A stretch of 64,000 bases of DNA from Seohaeicola saemankumensis. GTDB lineage: Bacteria > Pseudomonadota > Alphaproteobacteria > Rhodobacterales > Rhodobacteraceae. Both the position numbers and the translations under genes were made by a program. Position 1 is the stretch's first letter, and every line of letters begins with the position of its first letter. Shown one piece after another: positions 9,707 through 20,385 of this stretch. The notes under the pieces are model-generated. The model was not told where the DNA came from and ran no database searches. It worked only from the letters and a program-made list of their open reading frames with translations. The stretch lies in the NCBI RefSeq assembly GCF_021021435.1, contig NZ_JAINWI010000011.1:186001-250000 (forward strand). Direction: 5' to 3'.

Positions 9707-10639
9707 ATGCTGAACCAGATCAACGGACTGCACCACGTGACCTCGCTGGCGAGCGGGGCCCAATCCAACAATGACTTTTTCACCAAGACCCTCGGTCTGC
9801 GCCGCGTGAAAAAAACCGTCAACTTCGACGCGCCCGAAGTTTACCACCTTTATTACGGCGACGAGCTGGGCACGCCCGGGTCGGTCATGACCTATTTCCC
9901 TTTCCCCGGCGCGCGGCGCGGTCGCCCCGGCGCGGGCGAGGTCAGCATGACGACTTTCGCTGTGCCCAAAGGATCGCTGCCCTTCTGGGCGGATCGTCTG
10001 GCTACCTTCGATGTCAAGAACATCAAACCCGAAACCCGCTTCGGCGAAAACCGTTTGCGCTTTGAAGGTCCTGACGGCGACGGCTTTGCACTGGTCGAAA
10101 CCGACGACGCCCGCGCGCCGTGGGACGGCGAGGGCGTGAGCGCCGATTACGCGATCCGCGGTTTCCACTCTGCCGATATGCGCCTGCGCGACGCCGGTGC
10201 CAGTGCGGAATTGCTGCGGTTCATGGGCTATGAACAGATCGCAGCCGAGGGCGACATCATCCGTTTCCACATCGCCAGCGGCAATGGCGCGGATGTGATC
10301 GACATCGAAACCCTGCCCGGCGCGTCCTCCGCACAGCAGGGCGCAGGATCGGTGCATCACCTTGCTTTCTCGGTGACAGACCGTGCCGCACAGCTTGAGG
10401 TCCGCAAGGCGCTGCTGGATACCGGTTGGCAAGTGACGCCGGTGATCGACCGCGATTACTTCTGGGCGATCTATTTCCGCACCCCCGGCGGTGTCCTGTT
10501 CGAGATTGCCACCAACGAGCCGGGATTCGACCGCGACGAGGACAGCGCCCATCTGGGGCAAGCGTTGAAACTGCCCTCGCAGCACGAGCATCTGCGCCAG
10601 ACATTGGAAGAGCGGTATCTGGAGCCGATCCTTGACTGA
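9707..10639 (+). CDS. ring-cleaving dioxygenase of the VOC family (MhqO-like)
   Basis: A 310-residue protein with two vicinal-oxygen-chelate halves. The first begins GLHHVTSLAS, with its metal-binding His; the second contains GSVHHLAF and ends with a Glu in GVLFEIAT, giving the usual His/His/Glu iron site. It resembles MhqO/LinE-type hydroquinone dioxygenases, which open catechol- or hydroquinone-like rings. AAAGGAG precedes the ATG at 9707; the longer open frame to 9257 is only phaB out of frame. Its stop overlaps the start of an esterase, and that pairing mirrors the MhqO/MhqD quinone-detoxification genes of Bacillus. The substrate is inferred. Confidence 0.85.
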   Translation: MLNQINGLHHVTSLASGAQSNNDFFTKTLGLRRVKKTVNFDAPEVYHLYYGDELGTPGSVMTYFPFPGARRGRPGAGEVSMTTFAVPKGSLPFWADRLATFDVKNIKPETRFGENRLRFEGPDGDGFALVETDDARAPWDGEGVSADYAIRGFHSADMRLRDAGASAELLRFMGYEQIAAEGDIIRFHIASGNGADVIDIETLPGASSAQQGAGSVHHLAFSVTDRAAQLEVRKALLDTGWQVTPVIDRDYFWAIYFRTPGGVLFEIATNEPGFDRDEDSAHLGQALKLPSQHEHLRQTLEERYLEPILD

Positions 10640-11237
10640 TGCGGCTTACAAATATGCCGAAACGCGGGGGCAACCCGGTGCGCCCCTGCTGCTGACCTTT
10701 CACGGCACAGGCGGGAATGAACACCAGTTCCACAGTTTTGCGGAACGGCTGATCCCCGGCGCGCATGTGGTGTCACCGCGCGGTGATGTGCTTGAAGGCG
10801 GCATGAACTGCTATTTCCGGCGCACCGGCGAAGGTGTCTATGACATGGCAGATCTGGCCCGACGCCGTGATCGGATGGCCGCGTTCATCCGCGATCACAA
10901 TGCCGAGAAACAGGCAGGCCATGTGGCCGGATTGGGCTATTCCAACGGGGCCAATATCCTGATGGCCGTCGCGCTGGAAAATCCCGATCTGGTGGACCGT
11001 CTGGTGTTGATGCACCCGCTGATCCCGTGGTCACCAGAGCCACAGCCGGGTCTTGCGGGGCGGCGTGTTCTGATCACCGCAGGACGGCGCGATCCGATCT
11101 GCCCCGCCCCGCTGACGCAGGCTTTGGCAGATTTCCTGTCAGCACAGGGTGCAGACGTGACGCTGGAATGGCATTCCGGCGGCCACGAGATCACACAGGG
11201 CGAGGTTCAAGCTGTGACGGATTTCATGGCCGGTTGA
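10632..11237 (+). CDS. alpha/beta hydrolase, MhqD-like esterase
   Basis: A 201-residue phospholipase/carboxylesterase-type hydrolase. The nucleophile Ser is in GYSNGA, the Asp in GRRDPI and the His in GGHEIT, and LLLTFHGTGGNEHQF provides the oxyanion loop. The only fitting start is a TTG at 10632, seven bases after a GGAG and overlapping the dioxygenase gene by eight bases, so the two are translationally coupled. In Bacillus the equivalent pair is induced by quinones; here the same job is an inference from pairing and family. Confidence 0.85.
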   Translation: MTDAAYKYAETRGQPGAPLLLTFHGTGGNEHQFHSFAERLIPGAHVVSPRGDVLEGGMNCYFRRTGEGVYDMADLARRRDRMAAFIRDHNAEKQAGHVAGLGYSNGANILMAVALENPDLVDRLVLMHPLIPWSPEPQPGLAGRRVLITAGRRDPICPAPLTQALADFLSAQGADVTLEWHSGGHEITQGEVQAVTDFMAG

Positions 11238-11247
11238 GGCGTGTATT

Positions 11248-11271
11248 GGTCAGCCGCTGCAGCGGCTGACC
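11248..11271. repeat. perfect 24-bp palindrome 3' of the esterase gene
   Basis: GGTCAGCCGCTG is followed directly by its reverse complement. As RNA it forms a ten-pair stem with a TGCA loop, 11 bases after the esterase stop. No U-run follows on either strand, so it may be a weak terminator, an mRNA 3' stabiliser or a protein-binding site. Confidence 0.6.
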
Positions 11272-11319
11272 TGCTGTGCCAGTGGGGCAAAGCGTCAATT
11301 CTATGGAATTATTTGGGCT

Positions 11320-11490
11320 TCAGGCGTTAGCGCTCAGTTTTTCGATCGCTTCTTTCAGGCGCAATTTTTGCTTTTTCAGTTCCGCGATCTCGGTGTCTCT
11401 GACACCCGGAGCGCGCTGCGCCTCTTCAACCTTGTCCGAGAGTGTCCGGTGTTTTTTCTTCAGTTCCTCGACATGCGAACTCAAGCTCAT
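11320..11490 (-). CDS. DUF465 (YdcH-like) small helical protein
   Basis: A 56-residue, highly charged protein made of two helices: HVEELKKKHRTLSDKVEEAQ, then DTEIAELKKQKLRLKEAIEKL. This is the DUF465/YdcH pattern, small coiled-coil proteins of unknown function that are common in Proteobacteria. The ATG at 11490 has a GAGGAG at eight bases; an ATG two codons upstream is too close to that site. Single-gene unit between convergent neighbours. Confidence 0.85.
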   Translation of the reverse strand: MSLSSHVEELKKKHRTLSDKVEEAQRAPGVRDTEIAELKKQKLRLKEAIEKLSANA

Positions 11491-11619
11491 GGGCATTCTC
11501 CTCTCTGATGTAAACGTTACGTGACAAGTGCACCACAGAATCGGCTTTGTGTCACGCTGCGTCCGCAGCATATGGCAAATATTCTCTTAAGGCCGGCCTG
11601 CAGCGTAGGGTTGTTTCGC

Positions 11620-12372
11620 TTAAAACAGTAGCGGAGCACCATCACGCAGCACTTCGCGCATCAGCGCGGTATAGTCGTCGCGATCACCATCATGGACCAG
11701 CCCGTCATGCATCATCAGCGAATCAGCCAGACGAAACGCCGCGCGTCCCCCCTTGCGCCCTCGGACCAGCACCAGTTGGGCCTCGCGCCCGCGACGCGGG
11801 ATCAGGGGTAAAACCTCCAGCGAACCAAGCCCCGCCACCATCAGGCTGATCACCTCGGGCAGGCGATCCGCGCGCTGGATGAAGGTGACATATCCCCCCG
11901 CGATCACGCGGCGCACAGCAACGGCCACCCACTCCGTCAGCGCCGTGCCCTCGCCAAGTGCGATCTCGCGCCCTGCATTGCTGGCAGCCGTGCTTTTGTC
12001 GCGGCGGTAATACGGGGGGTTTGCGATGACATGGTCGAACTGGCGCTGCCTCAACGTGGCGGGAAGCCGTGTCAGATCGGCGGTCACCACATCAACCGAC
12101 ACGCCCGCCGCGGCACAGTTGCGCCGCGCCAGATCAGCATAATCGGGTTGCAGTTCTACCGCTGTCAGGACGAGGTCGGGCACCCGCTTGCCAAGGCAGA
12201 GCGTTGCAACACCTACGCCGCAGCCAAGTTCCAGCACCGACTGGCCGGATTTGGCCGGCACCGACGCGGCAAGGATCACCGGATCAACGCCGGCGCGATA
12301 TCCCTTGCGGGGTTGCCAGATCTGCAACCGTCCCCCCAGAAAGGCATCGCGGCTTAAATCGGCATCATCCAT
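11620..12372 (-). CDS. TrmN6-like tRNA1(Val) (adenine37-N6)-methyltransferase
   Basis: A 250-residue class I SAM methyltransferase. ELGCGVGVATLCL is the SAM-binding loop and NPPYYRR is the NPPY catalytic motif used for exocyclic amino groups. The early Q-P-x-K-G-Y-R segment (WQPRKGYRAGVDPVILA) is characteristic of the TrmN6/YfiC group, which modifies A37 next to the anticodon of tRNA1(Val). Its start overlaps the DUF2007 stop by eight bases, so the two are one unit. Substrate is inferred from family. Confidence 0.85.
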   Translation of the reverse strand: MDDADLSRDAFLGGRLQIWQPRKGYRAGVDPVILAASVPAKSGQSVLELGCGVGVATLCLGKRVPDLVLTAVELQPDYADLARRNCAAAGVSVDVVTADLTRLPATLRQRQFDHVIANPPYYRRDKSTAASNAGREIALGEGTALTEWVAVAVRRVIAGGYVTFIQRADRLPEVISLMVAGLGSLEVLPLIPRRGREAQLVLVRGRKGGRAAFRLADSLMMHDGLVHDGDRDDYTALMREVLRDGAPLLF

Positions 12373-12580
12373 CCGGACTCATGCCATTATCGGTTATCAC
12401 CCGCAAAGCGGCATCGTAATCCTCGTCACGCACCATCAGGCGGCGCGGCAATATGCCGATGCTGCCCTCGAGGACGCTCATGTTTACGTCAATTTCAAAG
12501 CAGTCTATACCCTCGCCCTGAAGCAAGGATGTCGCGATCGCCATCGAGACCGGATTATTGGTGCGCATCAGTTGTTTCAT
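12365..12580 (-). CDS. DUF2007-domain protein
   Basis: A 71-residue protein typical of DUF2007: it starts MKQLMRTNNPVSMAIATSLL and ends with an RRLMVRDEDYDAAL segment, a small ferredoxin-like fold thought to bind signalling or PII-like partners, with no proven role. The ATG at 12580 lies 55 bases from the divergent prenyltransferase start; no strong ribosome site precedes it. It overlaps trmN6 and is co-transcribed with it, as in many alphaproteobacteria. Confidence 0.8.
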   Translation of the reverse strand: MKQLMRTNNPVSMAIATSLLQGEGIDCFEIDVNMSVLEGSIGILPRRLMVRDEDYDAALRVITDNGMSPDG

Positions 12581-12635
12581 ATTGGGCAGATAAGGGCATG
12601 GCGCGCGACTTGTCGAGCCGTGCAGCAGGGAAAAC

Positions 12636-13649
12636 ATGAGCCTCGATCGCGCAGACATCAAAGCAGCCACCAAACCGCATGAGCAATTGGCCCTTCATCT
12701 GGCCGACGGAATGGGAGCGGTGAATGACCTGATTGCCCAGCGCATGGCCTCGGAACATGCACCGCGCATCCCGCAGGTGACAGCGCATCTTGTGGATGCG
12801 GGCGGCAAACGGTTGCGCCCGATGCTGACCCTCGCCGCGGCCGAGCTTTGCGGCTATTCCGGCCCCTATCACGTGCATCTGGCCGCGACAGTTGAATTTA
12901 TCCACACAGCGACGCTGCTGCATGATGATGTGGTGGACGAAAGCGCGCAGCGGCGCGGACGCCCTACGGCGAATCTGCTTTGGGATAACAAATCATCAGT
13001 TTTGGTCGGCGACTACCTGTTCGCACGCGCCTTCCAGTTGATGGTGGAACCGGGCAATCTGCGTGTGCTGGAAATCCTGTCCAACGCTGCCGCCACCATC
13101 GCCGAGGGCGAGGTTCTGCAACTGACAGCGGCGCAGGATCTCAGGACCGACGAATCGATCTATCTCAAGGTGGTGCGGGGCAAGACAGCCGCACTTTTCT
13201 CGGCCGCGACCGAGGCTGGCGGTGTTCTGGCGGGTGCCACACCTGCGCAGGTGCAGGCGCTTTATGATTACGGCGACGCGCTGGGGATCGCCTTCCAGAT
13301 CGTGGATGACCTGCTGGACTTCGAGGGTGACAGCAAGCAGACCGGCAAGAATATCGGTGACGATTTCCGTGAGCGCAAGTTGACCCTGCCAGTGATCAAG
13401 GCCGTGGCACTGGCCGATAGGGAAGAGCGCGCCTTCTGGTCGCGCACTATCGAAAAAGGCGACCAGCGCGAGGGTGATCTCGAACATGCCCTTGCCCTGA
13501 TGCAACAGCATGGGACGCTTGCCGCAACACGGGACGAGGCTCTCGCATGGGCTGATCGCGCCAAATCCGCCATGCAAGCCTTGCCTGATCATCCCCTGCG
13601 CCAGATGCTGACAGAGCTTGCAGATTACGTGGTCGCCCGCCTGCGGTAA
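12636..13649 (+). CDS. ispB: long-chain polyprenyl diphosphate synthase (quinone side chain)
   Basis: Extends farnesyl diphosphate with isopentenyl units to make the ubiquinone tail (octaprenyl or decaprenyl; the length cannot be read from sequence). The 337-residue product has the first Asp-rich motif HDDVVDE (residues 96-102), the second at VDDLLDFEGD (about 222-231), GGKRLRP early on and the KTAALF stretch. AGGGAAAAC precedes the ATG. It is monocistronic and faces ispE, so both ends of isoprenoid synthesis lie side by side; ubiA, the consumer of its product, is at 43.7 kb. Confidence 0.93.
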   Translation: MSLDRADIKAATKPHEQLALHLADGMGAVNDLIAQRMASEHAPRIPQVTAHLVDAGGKRLRPMLTLAAAELCGYSGPYHVHLAATVEFIHTATLLHDDVVDESAQRRGRPTANLLWDNKSSVLVGDYLFARAFQLMVEPGNLRVLEILSNAAATIAEGEVLQLTAAQDLRTDESIYLKVVRGKTAALFSAATEAGGVLAGATPAQVQALYDYGDALGIAFQIVDDLLDFEGDSKQTGKNIGDDFRERKLTLPVIKAVALADREERAFWSRTIEKGDQREGDLEHALALMQQHGTLAATRDEALAWADRAKSAMQALPDHPLRQMLTELADYVVARLR

Positions 13650-13659
13650 CCTGCCGCTG

Positions 13660-13680
13660 CTTCTTATGGCCAAAATATCC
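13660..13680 (-). repeat. copy 2 of dispersed 3' motif
   Basis: On the minus strand: GGATATTTTGGCC then ATAAGAAG, 40 bases after the ispE stop and between the convergent ispB and ispE. It matches the copies at 3107, 27434 and 40965. Confidence 0.55.
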
Positions 13681-13719
13681 GGACACGACCCGCTTTTATC
13701 GGGGAAGGAAGTCACTGCA

Positions 13720-14571
13720 CTAGCGCAGGCGCACCGCCTTGACCCACCATCCTGTTCCGGCAAGGGATTGCGCGGCATGCGCGGCACTATCCGCATCGGC
13801 AAACAGCCCGAAACAGGTCGCACCAGACCCTGACATCCGCGCCAGCAGGCAGCCTTGTGTCGCCGCGATGGAGGCAATGACCTGTCCCACAACGGGTACC
13901 GCGACTATGGCTGCAGCTTGCATATCGTTGCGCTGCGCCGCCAGCCAGACCGCCAGTTCGACCGCATCCGCCCAAGGCGGCAGGACGGCAGGCATCGGCG
14001 TATTGTCCCGTCGGGCAAGGGTGCGAAAGATCACAGCGGTCGACACGGAAACACGGGGATTGACCAGCACGGCATGCAGCGGCGGCAGGCCGTCGACGGG
14101 CGAGACCTGTTCACCGATCCCGCGCATCCGCGCCGCGCGCGCCACAAGGCAGACCGGCACATCGGCTCCCAGTGACAGGCCATTGTCCACCGGCAAGGTC
14201 TTGTCGGGTCTCAGAGCCAAAACGCCTCGCAGTACCGCAGCCGCGTCAGATGACCCTCCGCCAATACCGGCGGCCGCGGGAAGGTGCTTGTCCAGCCGGA
14301 TATCCAGAGCGACACCCATCACCTGCGCAGCCCGCAGAACAAGATTGTCCGCCCCCGCAGGCACGCCCGCCGCCATCGGACCCGCCACAGACAGCGCGGG
14401 CGTCGCGGCAGGTGTCAGCGTCAGGCGGTCACCCAGATCGGCGAAAACGACCAGACTGTCCAGCAGGTGATACCCGTCGGCGCGTTGCCCCGTGACATGC
14501 AGGGTCAGGTTGATCTTGGCAGGGGCATGTTCAACATGGCAGGCCTTGGCAACGCCACCCTCAGTTGCCAT
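13720..14571 (-). CDS. ispE: 4-(cytidine 5'-diphospho)-2-C-methyl-D-erythritol kinase
   Basis: GHMP kinase that phosphorylates CDP-methylerythritol in the MEP isoprenoid pathway. The 283-residue protein has the substrate segment PAKINLTLHV, the ATP loop LPAAAGIGGGSSDAAA and a late GSGATCFGLF glycine motif, all diagnostic. The ATG at 14571 overlaps the end of the TPR gene by 11 bases; a TTG two codons upstream is the other option. The TPR-ispE order is a conserved one in Rhodobacteraceae, but no functional link is known. Confidence 0.93.
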   Translation of the reverse strand: MATEGGVAKACHVEHAPAKINLTLHVTGQRADGYHLLDSLVVFADLGDRLTLTPAATPALSVAGPMAAGVPAGADNLVLRAAQVMGVALDIRLDKHLPAAAGIGGGSSDAAAVLRGVLALRPDKTLPVDNGLSLGADVPVCLVARAARMRGIGEQVSPVDGLPPLHAVLVNPRVSVSTAVIFRTLARRDNTPMPAVLPPWADAVELAVWLAAQRNDMQAAAIVAVPVVGQVIASIAATQGCLLARMSGSGATCFGLFADADSAAHAAQSLAGTGWWVKAVRLR

Positions 14572-16261
14572 TCGCAACCTGTGCCAAGGGTTTTGCGCCT
14601 TCGTCCTCTAGCACGACGTCCAGACCGACCTCGAGCTTGCGGCGGATGCGCTTTTCGTCTTTTTCCTCGGGCTCGAAAGACAGCGCGCGTGTCCATTGGA
14701 ACCGCGCCTCACGAACGCGCCCGACAGCCCAGAGGACATCGCCAAGATGATCGTTCACGATGGGATCAACCGGCATCAACTCGGCTGCGCGCTCCATATG
14801 AACCACGGCCTCGTCATAACGGCCAAGCCGGTAAAGCACCCAACCAAGGCTGTCGACGATATAACCACTATCGGGTCTTGCAGCCACGGCGCGCTCGATC
14901 ATATCCAGCGCCTCGTCCAGCTTGACGCCCTGTTCGACAAGCGAATAGCCCAGATAGTTCAGAACCTGCGGCTGATCAGGATTCAGTTCAAGTGCCTTGC
15001 GGAAATCCGCCTCGGCCTTGTCCCAGATATCCTGCTGCTCGTAAGCGATGGCACGGGCATAGTAAATGAACCACTGCGCTTGCTCTTCCGACGGATACAG
15101 CGACAGCCCGCGATCATAAGCTTTGGTGGCATCGGCAAACCGTTCCAACTGGCGCATCAGATCGCCCAATGTCACATGGACGACTGGCAGATCAGGATGG
15201 CTGCGGGTCAACTGGCCCAGCACCTCGACGGCGGCGTCCAGCTTGTCCAGTTTACGCAAAGCCTCGGCGCGGCCAAGTTCTGCTGCGTGAAATGAAGGGT
15301 CATTGGCTGGCACCTGCCGATAGGTCGTGACGGCCAGTTCGTACCGCTCCATCGATTCAAGCAGGGATGCACTCAGCAATATCGAGTCGATATGTTCGGG
15401 CCGCAGATAGCTTGCAACGCGCGAAAAAAGCAGCGTGTAGTCGTCGCCCGCCTCGCGGCGTAGGAAGGTCGCCACGGTAAAGAACACCTCGGCAATGCCA
15501 TCGACAGGGCTGGAAATCATGTTAAACGGCAACACGGCATCCTCGACCAGTGCCGCGCGAATATCGGCCAGCGCCGGATCAAGGTCTGTGCCGAACATGT
15601 CGTCCAGTAGCGCCAGAGCTTCCGCGTCACGCTCAAGCTGACTGAGGATCTGCAAACGCACGATCAGTGCGCGGCGGGTCATCTGAAGGGGGCCGCCAGC
15701 ATCCTGCGCGAACAGGGCTTCGGCCCCTTCGAAATCGCCGACCATCGCGAGGGCCAAGGCCTTGTGATAGCCTGCGAAAGGCCCAAGCCCATCCTCGGCG
15801 GCCAAGGCATCAAACTTGGTCAGGGCATTGGACACATCTCCCTTGCCCATCAGCGCCCAAGCGGCTGTCAGACCGTCGACAAGCGGGCCAGTGCCGCGCT
15901 CCTGATCAATACGCTCCAGCAACAGATCGAATTCTTCATTGCCCGCTTCGGCGGCCATCAGCACCATGCTGGCGGCCTGACTTTGCAAACCGTCCGCTTC
16001 CATTCTTTCGGCAATCGGCAGGGCGCGGTCCAACTCGCCCAGCGACAGGAAAGACAGCACCGCATTTTCCATCAGCATCGGGTTGGATGTGTCGCGGGTC
16101 AGGGCGCGGGTGAAGTTGTCGGCTGCCGCCTGGTAATCCCCCAACAGCACAGCTTGACGCGCCGCCAGATAGGCCCCTGTATTTGGGTCTGCCTTTGCCG
16201 TGCCCGCCGCACTGCCCAGAACCGCCACACAAAGTGCCGCCACCAAGGGCCGACCCGCCAT
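14561..16261 (-). CDS. exported tetratricopeptide-repeat protein
   Basis: A 566-residue protein that opens with a signal peptide (MAGRPLVAALCVAVLGSAAG, cleavage after TAKA) and then consists almost wholly of TPR-type helical pairs; clear units include YLAARQAVLLGDYQAA, RSHPDLPVVHVTLGDL, NPDQPQVLNYLGYSL and PDSGYIVDSLGWVLY. Such periplasmic TPR proteins act as scaffolds, and the C-terminal run resembles the BamD/NlpI-type NYLGYSLVE repeats. I place the start at the ATG at 16261 because the open frame upstream to 16492 lacks signal character. It overlaps ispE and follows ETF-QO. Specific role unknown. Confidence 0.8.
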   Translation of the reverse strand: MAGRPLVAALCVAVLGSAAGTAKADPNTGAYLAARQAVLLGDYQAAADNFTRALTRDTSNPMLMENAVLSFLSLGELDRALPIAERMEADGLQSQAASMVLMAAEAGNEEFDLLLERIDQERGTGPLVDGLTAAWALMGKGDVSNALTKFDALAAEDGLGPFAGYHKALALAMVGDFEGAEALFAQDAGGPLQMTRRALIVRLQILSQLERDAEALALLDDMFGTDLDPALADIRAALVEDAVLPFNMISSPVDGIAEVFFTVATFLRREAGDDYTLLFSRVASYLRPEHIDSILLSASLLESMERYELAVTTYRQVPANDPSFHAAELGRAEALRKLDKLDAAVEVLGQLTRSHPDLPVVHVTLGDLMRQLERFADATKAYDRGLSLYPSEEQAQWFIYYARAIAYEQQDIWDKAEADFRKALELNPDQPQVLNYLGYSLVEQGVKLDEALDMIERAVAARPDSGYIVDSLGWVLYRLGRYDEAVVHMERAAELMPVDPIVNDHLGDVLWAVGRVREARFQWTRALSFEPEEKDEKRIRRKLEVGLDVVLEDEGAKPLAQVANGN

Positions 16262-16377
16262 AACCTTGCCCGTCAATCTATTGCCTCCCGACTGGTCCAA
16301 GCCCTGCTGTTCAGGGCCGCCTGCGCCACTCACAAGCGTTTTGATCCAACCTAGCGTTTCCACGGCCAAACGCAATG

Positions 16378-16402
16378 AGAGGCGGCAATCAGCCGCCCCT
16401 TT
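16378..16402 (-). terminator. hairpin downstream of the ETF-QO gene
   Basis: On the minus strand GGGGCGGC, loop TGATT, GCCGCCTC forms a stem of eight or nine pairs including one G-U, about 60 bases after the ETF-QO stop. There is no good U-run, so termination is only suggested. Confidence 0.35.
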
Positions 16403-16463
16403 GATCAGGTTTTCGCCTGTAAACCGTACAATCCCCGTCAGGCTGCGCCGAAAGGCGTTGCAC

Positions 16464-18113
<1,650 letters not shown>

Positions 18114-18364
18114 GGCTGGCCCCTTCTTACAGTGCGCGCAACAAAATTGCGCTGATGGTTACCGCGCCGCAGCAATGCACGTCAATCACCACGCGACGTT
18201 AAATGTGCCAAAACCGCAACGGATTCCGGTTTGCCTTAGTTGCGTTGCGCTATGCCTTCGCCTCTTGCAAAGCCCGACTTGCATAGGGCAGGGTGTAGCG
18301 CACTAAATCATGATTTCAAACCAGCTTCCCCTTCCCGCAGTTCAAGAATACGGAAACCCGCTCG

Positions 18365-18835
18365 ATGGAAAAGATACCGATGACCCGCGCAGGACATTCC
18401 GCGCTTGAGGCCGAGTTGAAACAGTTGAAATCCGTCGAACGCCCCGCGATCATCAAGGCAATCGCAGAGGCGCGCGAGCATGGCGACCTGTCCGAGAACG
18501 CCGAATACCACTCGGCCCGCGAGAAGCAGTCGTTCATCGAAGGCCGCATCAAGGAGCTTGAGGGAATCATCTCGTTGTCCGAGGTTATCGACCCCAAAGC
18601 CCTGTCCGGCGCGATCAAATTCGGCGCCACGGTGACACTGGTGGACGAGGATACCGACGAGGAAAAGACCTGGCAGATCGTGGGCGAACACGAAGCCAGC
18701 ATCGAAAAAGGACTATTGAACATAAAATCGCCTATCGCCCGTGCCCTGATCGGCAAGGAAGAGGGTGATTCCGTAGAAGTTCGTACACCCGGCGGCGAGA
18801 AGTCTTACGAAATCGTCAAAATCGCCTATATCTGA
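18365..18835 (+). CDS. greA: transcription elongation factor GreA
   Basis: Binds the secondary channel of RNA polymerase and stimulates cleavage of backtracked transcripts. The 156-residue protein has the N-terminal coiled coil with the acidic tip ([20 protein letters not shown], where Asp and Glu coordinate the catalytic Mg) and the FKBP-like C-terminal domain ([14 protein letters not shown]). It is the first gene of a two-gene run with the membrane protein 28 bases downstream. Confidence 0.96.
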   Translation: MEKIPMTRAGHSALEAELKQLKSVERPAIIKAIAEAREHGDLSENAEYHSAREKQSFIEGRIKELEGIISLSEVIDPKALSGAIKFGATVTLVDEDTDEEKTWQIVGEHEASIEKGLLNIKSPIARALIGKEEGDSVEVRTPGGEKSYEIVKIAYI

Positions 18836-18862
18836 CGCCAGTTGCGCGGGAAAATCAGGCCT

Positions 18863-19882
18863 ATGACCGGCAAACAAGACGGCAAATCCACTCCGCTTGG
18901 GATCTATGATCGCACGCGGGCCGGACAGATGACATCAATCGAAGTAATCGCAGTCGCCTTGTCGTTACTGTGGCTGGCTGGGTGCGGGCTGTTTTTTCTG
19001 TTCCTGCCATCTGGGGCCGAAACAGCGGATACAGGCGGGCCTCTGCGCTTTCTGATGACGATATTGGCGATGTTCATGCCGGTAGCGATGATCTGGGTCG
19101 CAGCAACGGCCGCCCGCGCCAGCCGCGTCATGCGCGAGGAAAGCCAGCGCCTGCAAGCCGCGATTGATGCGATCCGTCAGGCTTATGTGGCCCAGTCGCA
19201 AGGCCGCACGATGGGCAGCGAGCCTTCGGTCGCGCGCAAGCTGGATGAAATCGCGGCGGCAACCCGCAAGACAGAAACCGCCTTGGCGAAGTTCACCTCG
19301 ACCCGGCCGCAGGCTTCGCCTTTGCGCCCGAAACCCGAGACACCCGCGTCCAGCGGGGCCGAGGATCAAGCCGCCCTGCCACTTGGCACACCGGCAGACG
19401 AGATCGGCCCGCCGCTGTCGCGCGAGGATTTCATCCGCGCCCTGAATTTCCCAGAAACCGCCGGTGACGAAGTGGGCTTTGCCGCCCTGCGCAAAGCATT
19501 GCGCGACCGGCAGGCGGCGCAATTGGTGCAGGCCAGTCAGGATGTGCTGACGCTTTTGTCGCAGGACGGTATCTATATGGATGACCTGCGCCCCGACATG
19601 GCCCGCCCCGAGATCTGGCGCAGCTTTGCCGGCGGGGAACGTGGCCGCTCGATCGCTGCACTTGGCGGCATTCGGGACCGGTCATCGCTGGCACTGACCG
19701 CAGGACGTATGAAGCAGGACCCGATCTTTCGCGATGCAGCGCACCATTTCCTGCGGCGTTTCGACAAGATGTTCACCGAGTTCGAGCGCGACGCGACAGA
19801 TGCGGAAATCTCCGACCTGTCCAACACCCGTACGGCCCGCGCTTTCATGCTCTTGGGACGTGTCGCAGGGATTTTTGACTAA
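18863..19882 (+). CDS. uncharacterised membrane protein with coiled-coil region
   Basis: I do not recognise the 339-residue product. It has two hydrophobic segments (about 26-48 and 62-83), then a helical, Arg/Glu-rich stretch (about 84-150), a Pro/Ala-rich linker (about 150-185) and a C-terminal domain of about 150 residues with no familiar motif (DFIRALNFPETAGDE, then RPEIWRSFAGGERGR). This layout, membrane anchor, coiled coil, linker, soluble domain, occurs in conserved Rhodobacteraceae hypotheticals after greA. The ATG at 18863 is preferred to a TTG at 18842. Its last four bases overlap the convergent mobB. Confidence 0.65.
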   Translation: MTGKQDGKSTPLGIYDRTRAGQMTSIEVIAVALSLLWLAGCGLFFLFLPSGAETADTGGPLRFLMTILAMFMPVAMIWVAATAARASRVMREESQRLQAAIDAIRQAYVAQSQGRTMGSEPSVARKLDEIAAATRKTETALAKFTSTRPQASPLRPKPETPASSGAEDQAALPLGTPADEIGPPLSREDFIRALNFPETAGDEVGFAALRKALRDRQAAQLVQASQDVLTLLSQDGIYMDDLRPDMARPEIWRSFAGGERGRSIAALGGIRDRSSLALTAGRMKQDPIFRDAAHHFLRRFDKMFTEFERDATDAEISDLSNTRTARAFMLLGRVAGIFD

Positions 19883-20385
19883 AGCCCCAGATCGGACAGG
19901 ATGAACCGCGCCAGCGCTTCTGCATCATCCAGATCAAAGGCCGGTCCCTGCCAGCCCATTGCGGGCAATTCCGCATGCCTGTCGCTGGCCACAGCGCGCA
20001 CGGTAGGATCATCCTGCGCAATCAGGGGCTGGCCCGTGGCCGCACGATGGGCCTCGATCTTGGGGTGGCTATCGCGTTTGTAGCCCTCGACCAGTACGAT
20101 ATCGACCGGCGACAGCCGCGCCAGAAGTGCGGCAAGCGCGGGCTCCTGATCGGGCGTATTCTCGTGCATCAGAACCCAACGATGCCGCGAGGCCAGCAAA
20201 ACCTCGCCCGCGCCCGCCTGACGGTGGCGGAAACTGTCCTTGCCGGGCCGGTCTATATCAAAGGCATGATGCGCATGCTTGATACTTGAAACCGAGAATC
20301 CCTGCGCCCGCAAAGCGATGATCAGCCGCTCCATCAGCCCCGTCTTACCGGAATTTTTCCAGCCTATGACACCGTAGACCTTCAT
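19879..20385 (-). CDS. mobB: molybdopterin-guanine dinucleotide biosynthesis protein B
   Basis: A P-loop GTPase that assists MobA in forming bis-MGD, the cofactor of DMSO-reductase-type enzymes. The 168-residue protein has VIGWKNSGKTGLMERLI (Walker A, residues 6-22), VEGYKRD in the middle and a DRHAELP segment near the end. ATG 20385 overlaps the mobA stop (ATGA), so mobA-mobB is one unit. It fits the other molybdenum cofactor genes here (moaB, moaD, moaE). Confidence 0.92.
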   Translation of the reverse strand: MKVYGVIGWKNSGKTGLMERLIIALRAQGFSVSSIKHAHHAFDIDRPGKDSFRHRQAGAGEVLLASRHRWVLMHENTPDQEPALAALLARLSPVDIVLVEGYKRDSHPKIEAHRAATGQPLIAQDDPTVRAVASDRHAELPAMGWQGPAFDLDDAEALARFILSDLGL

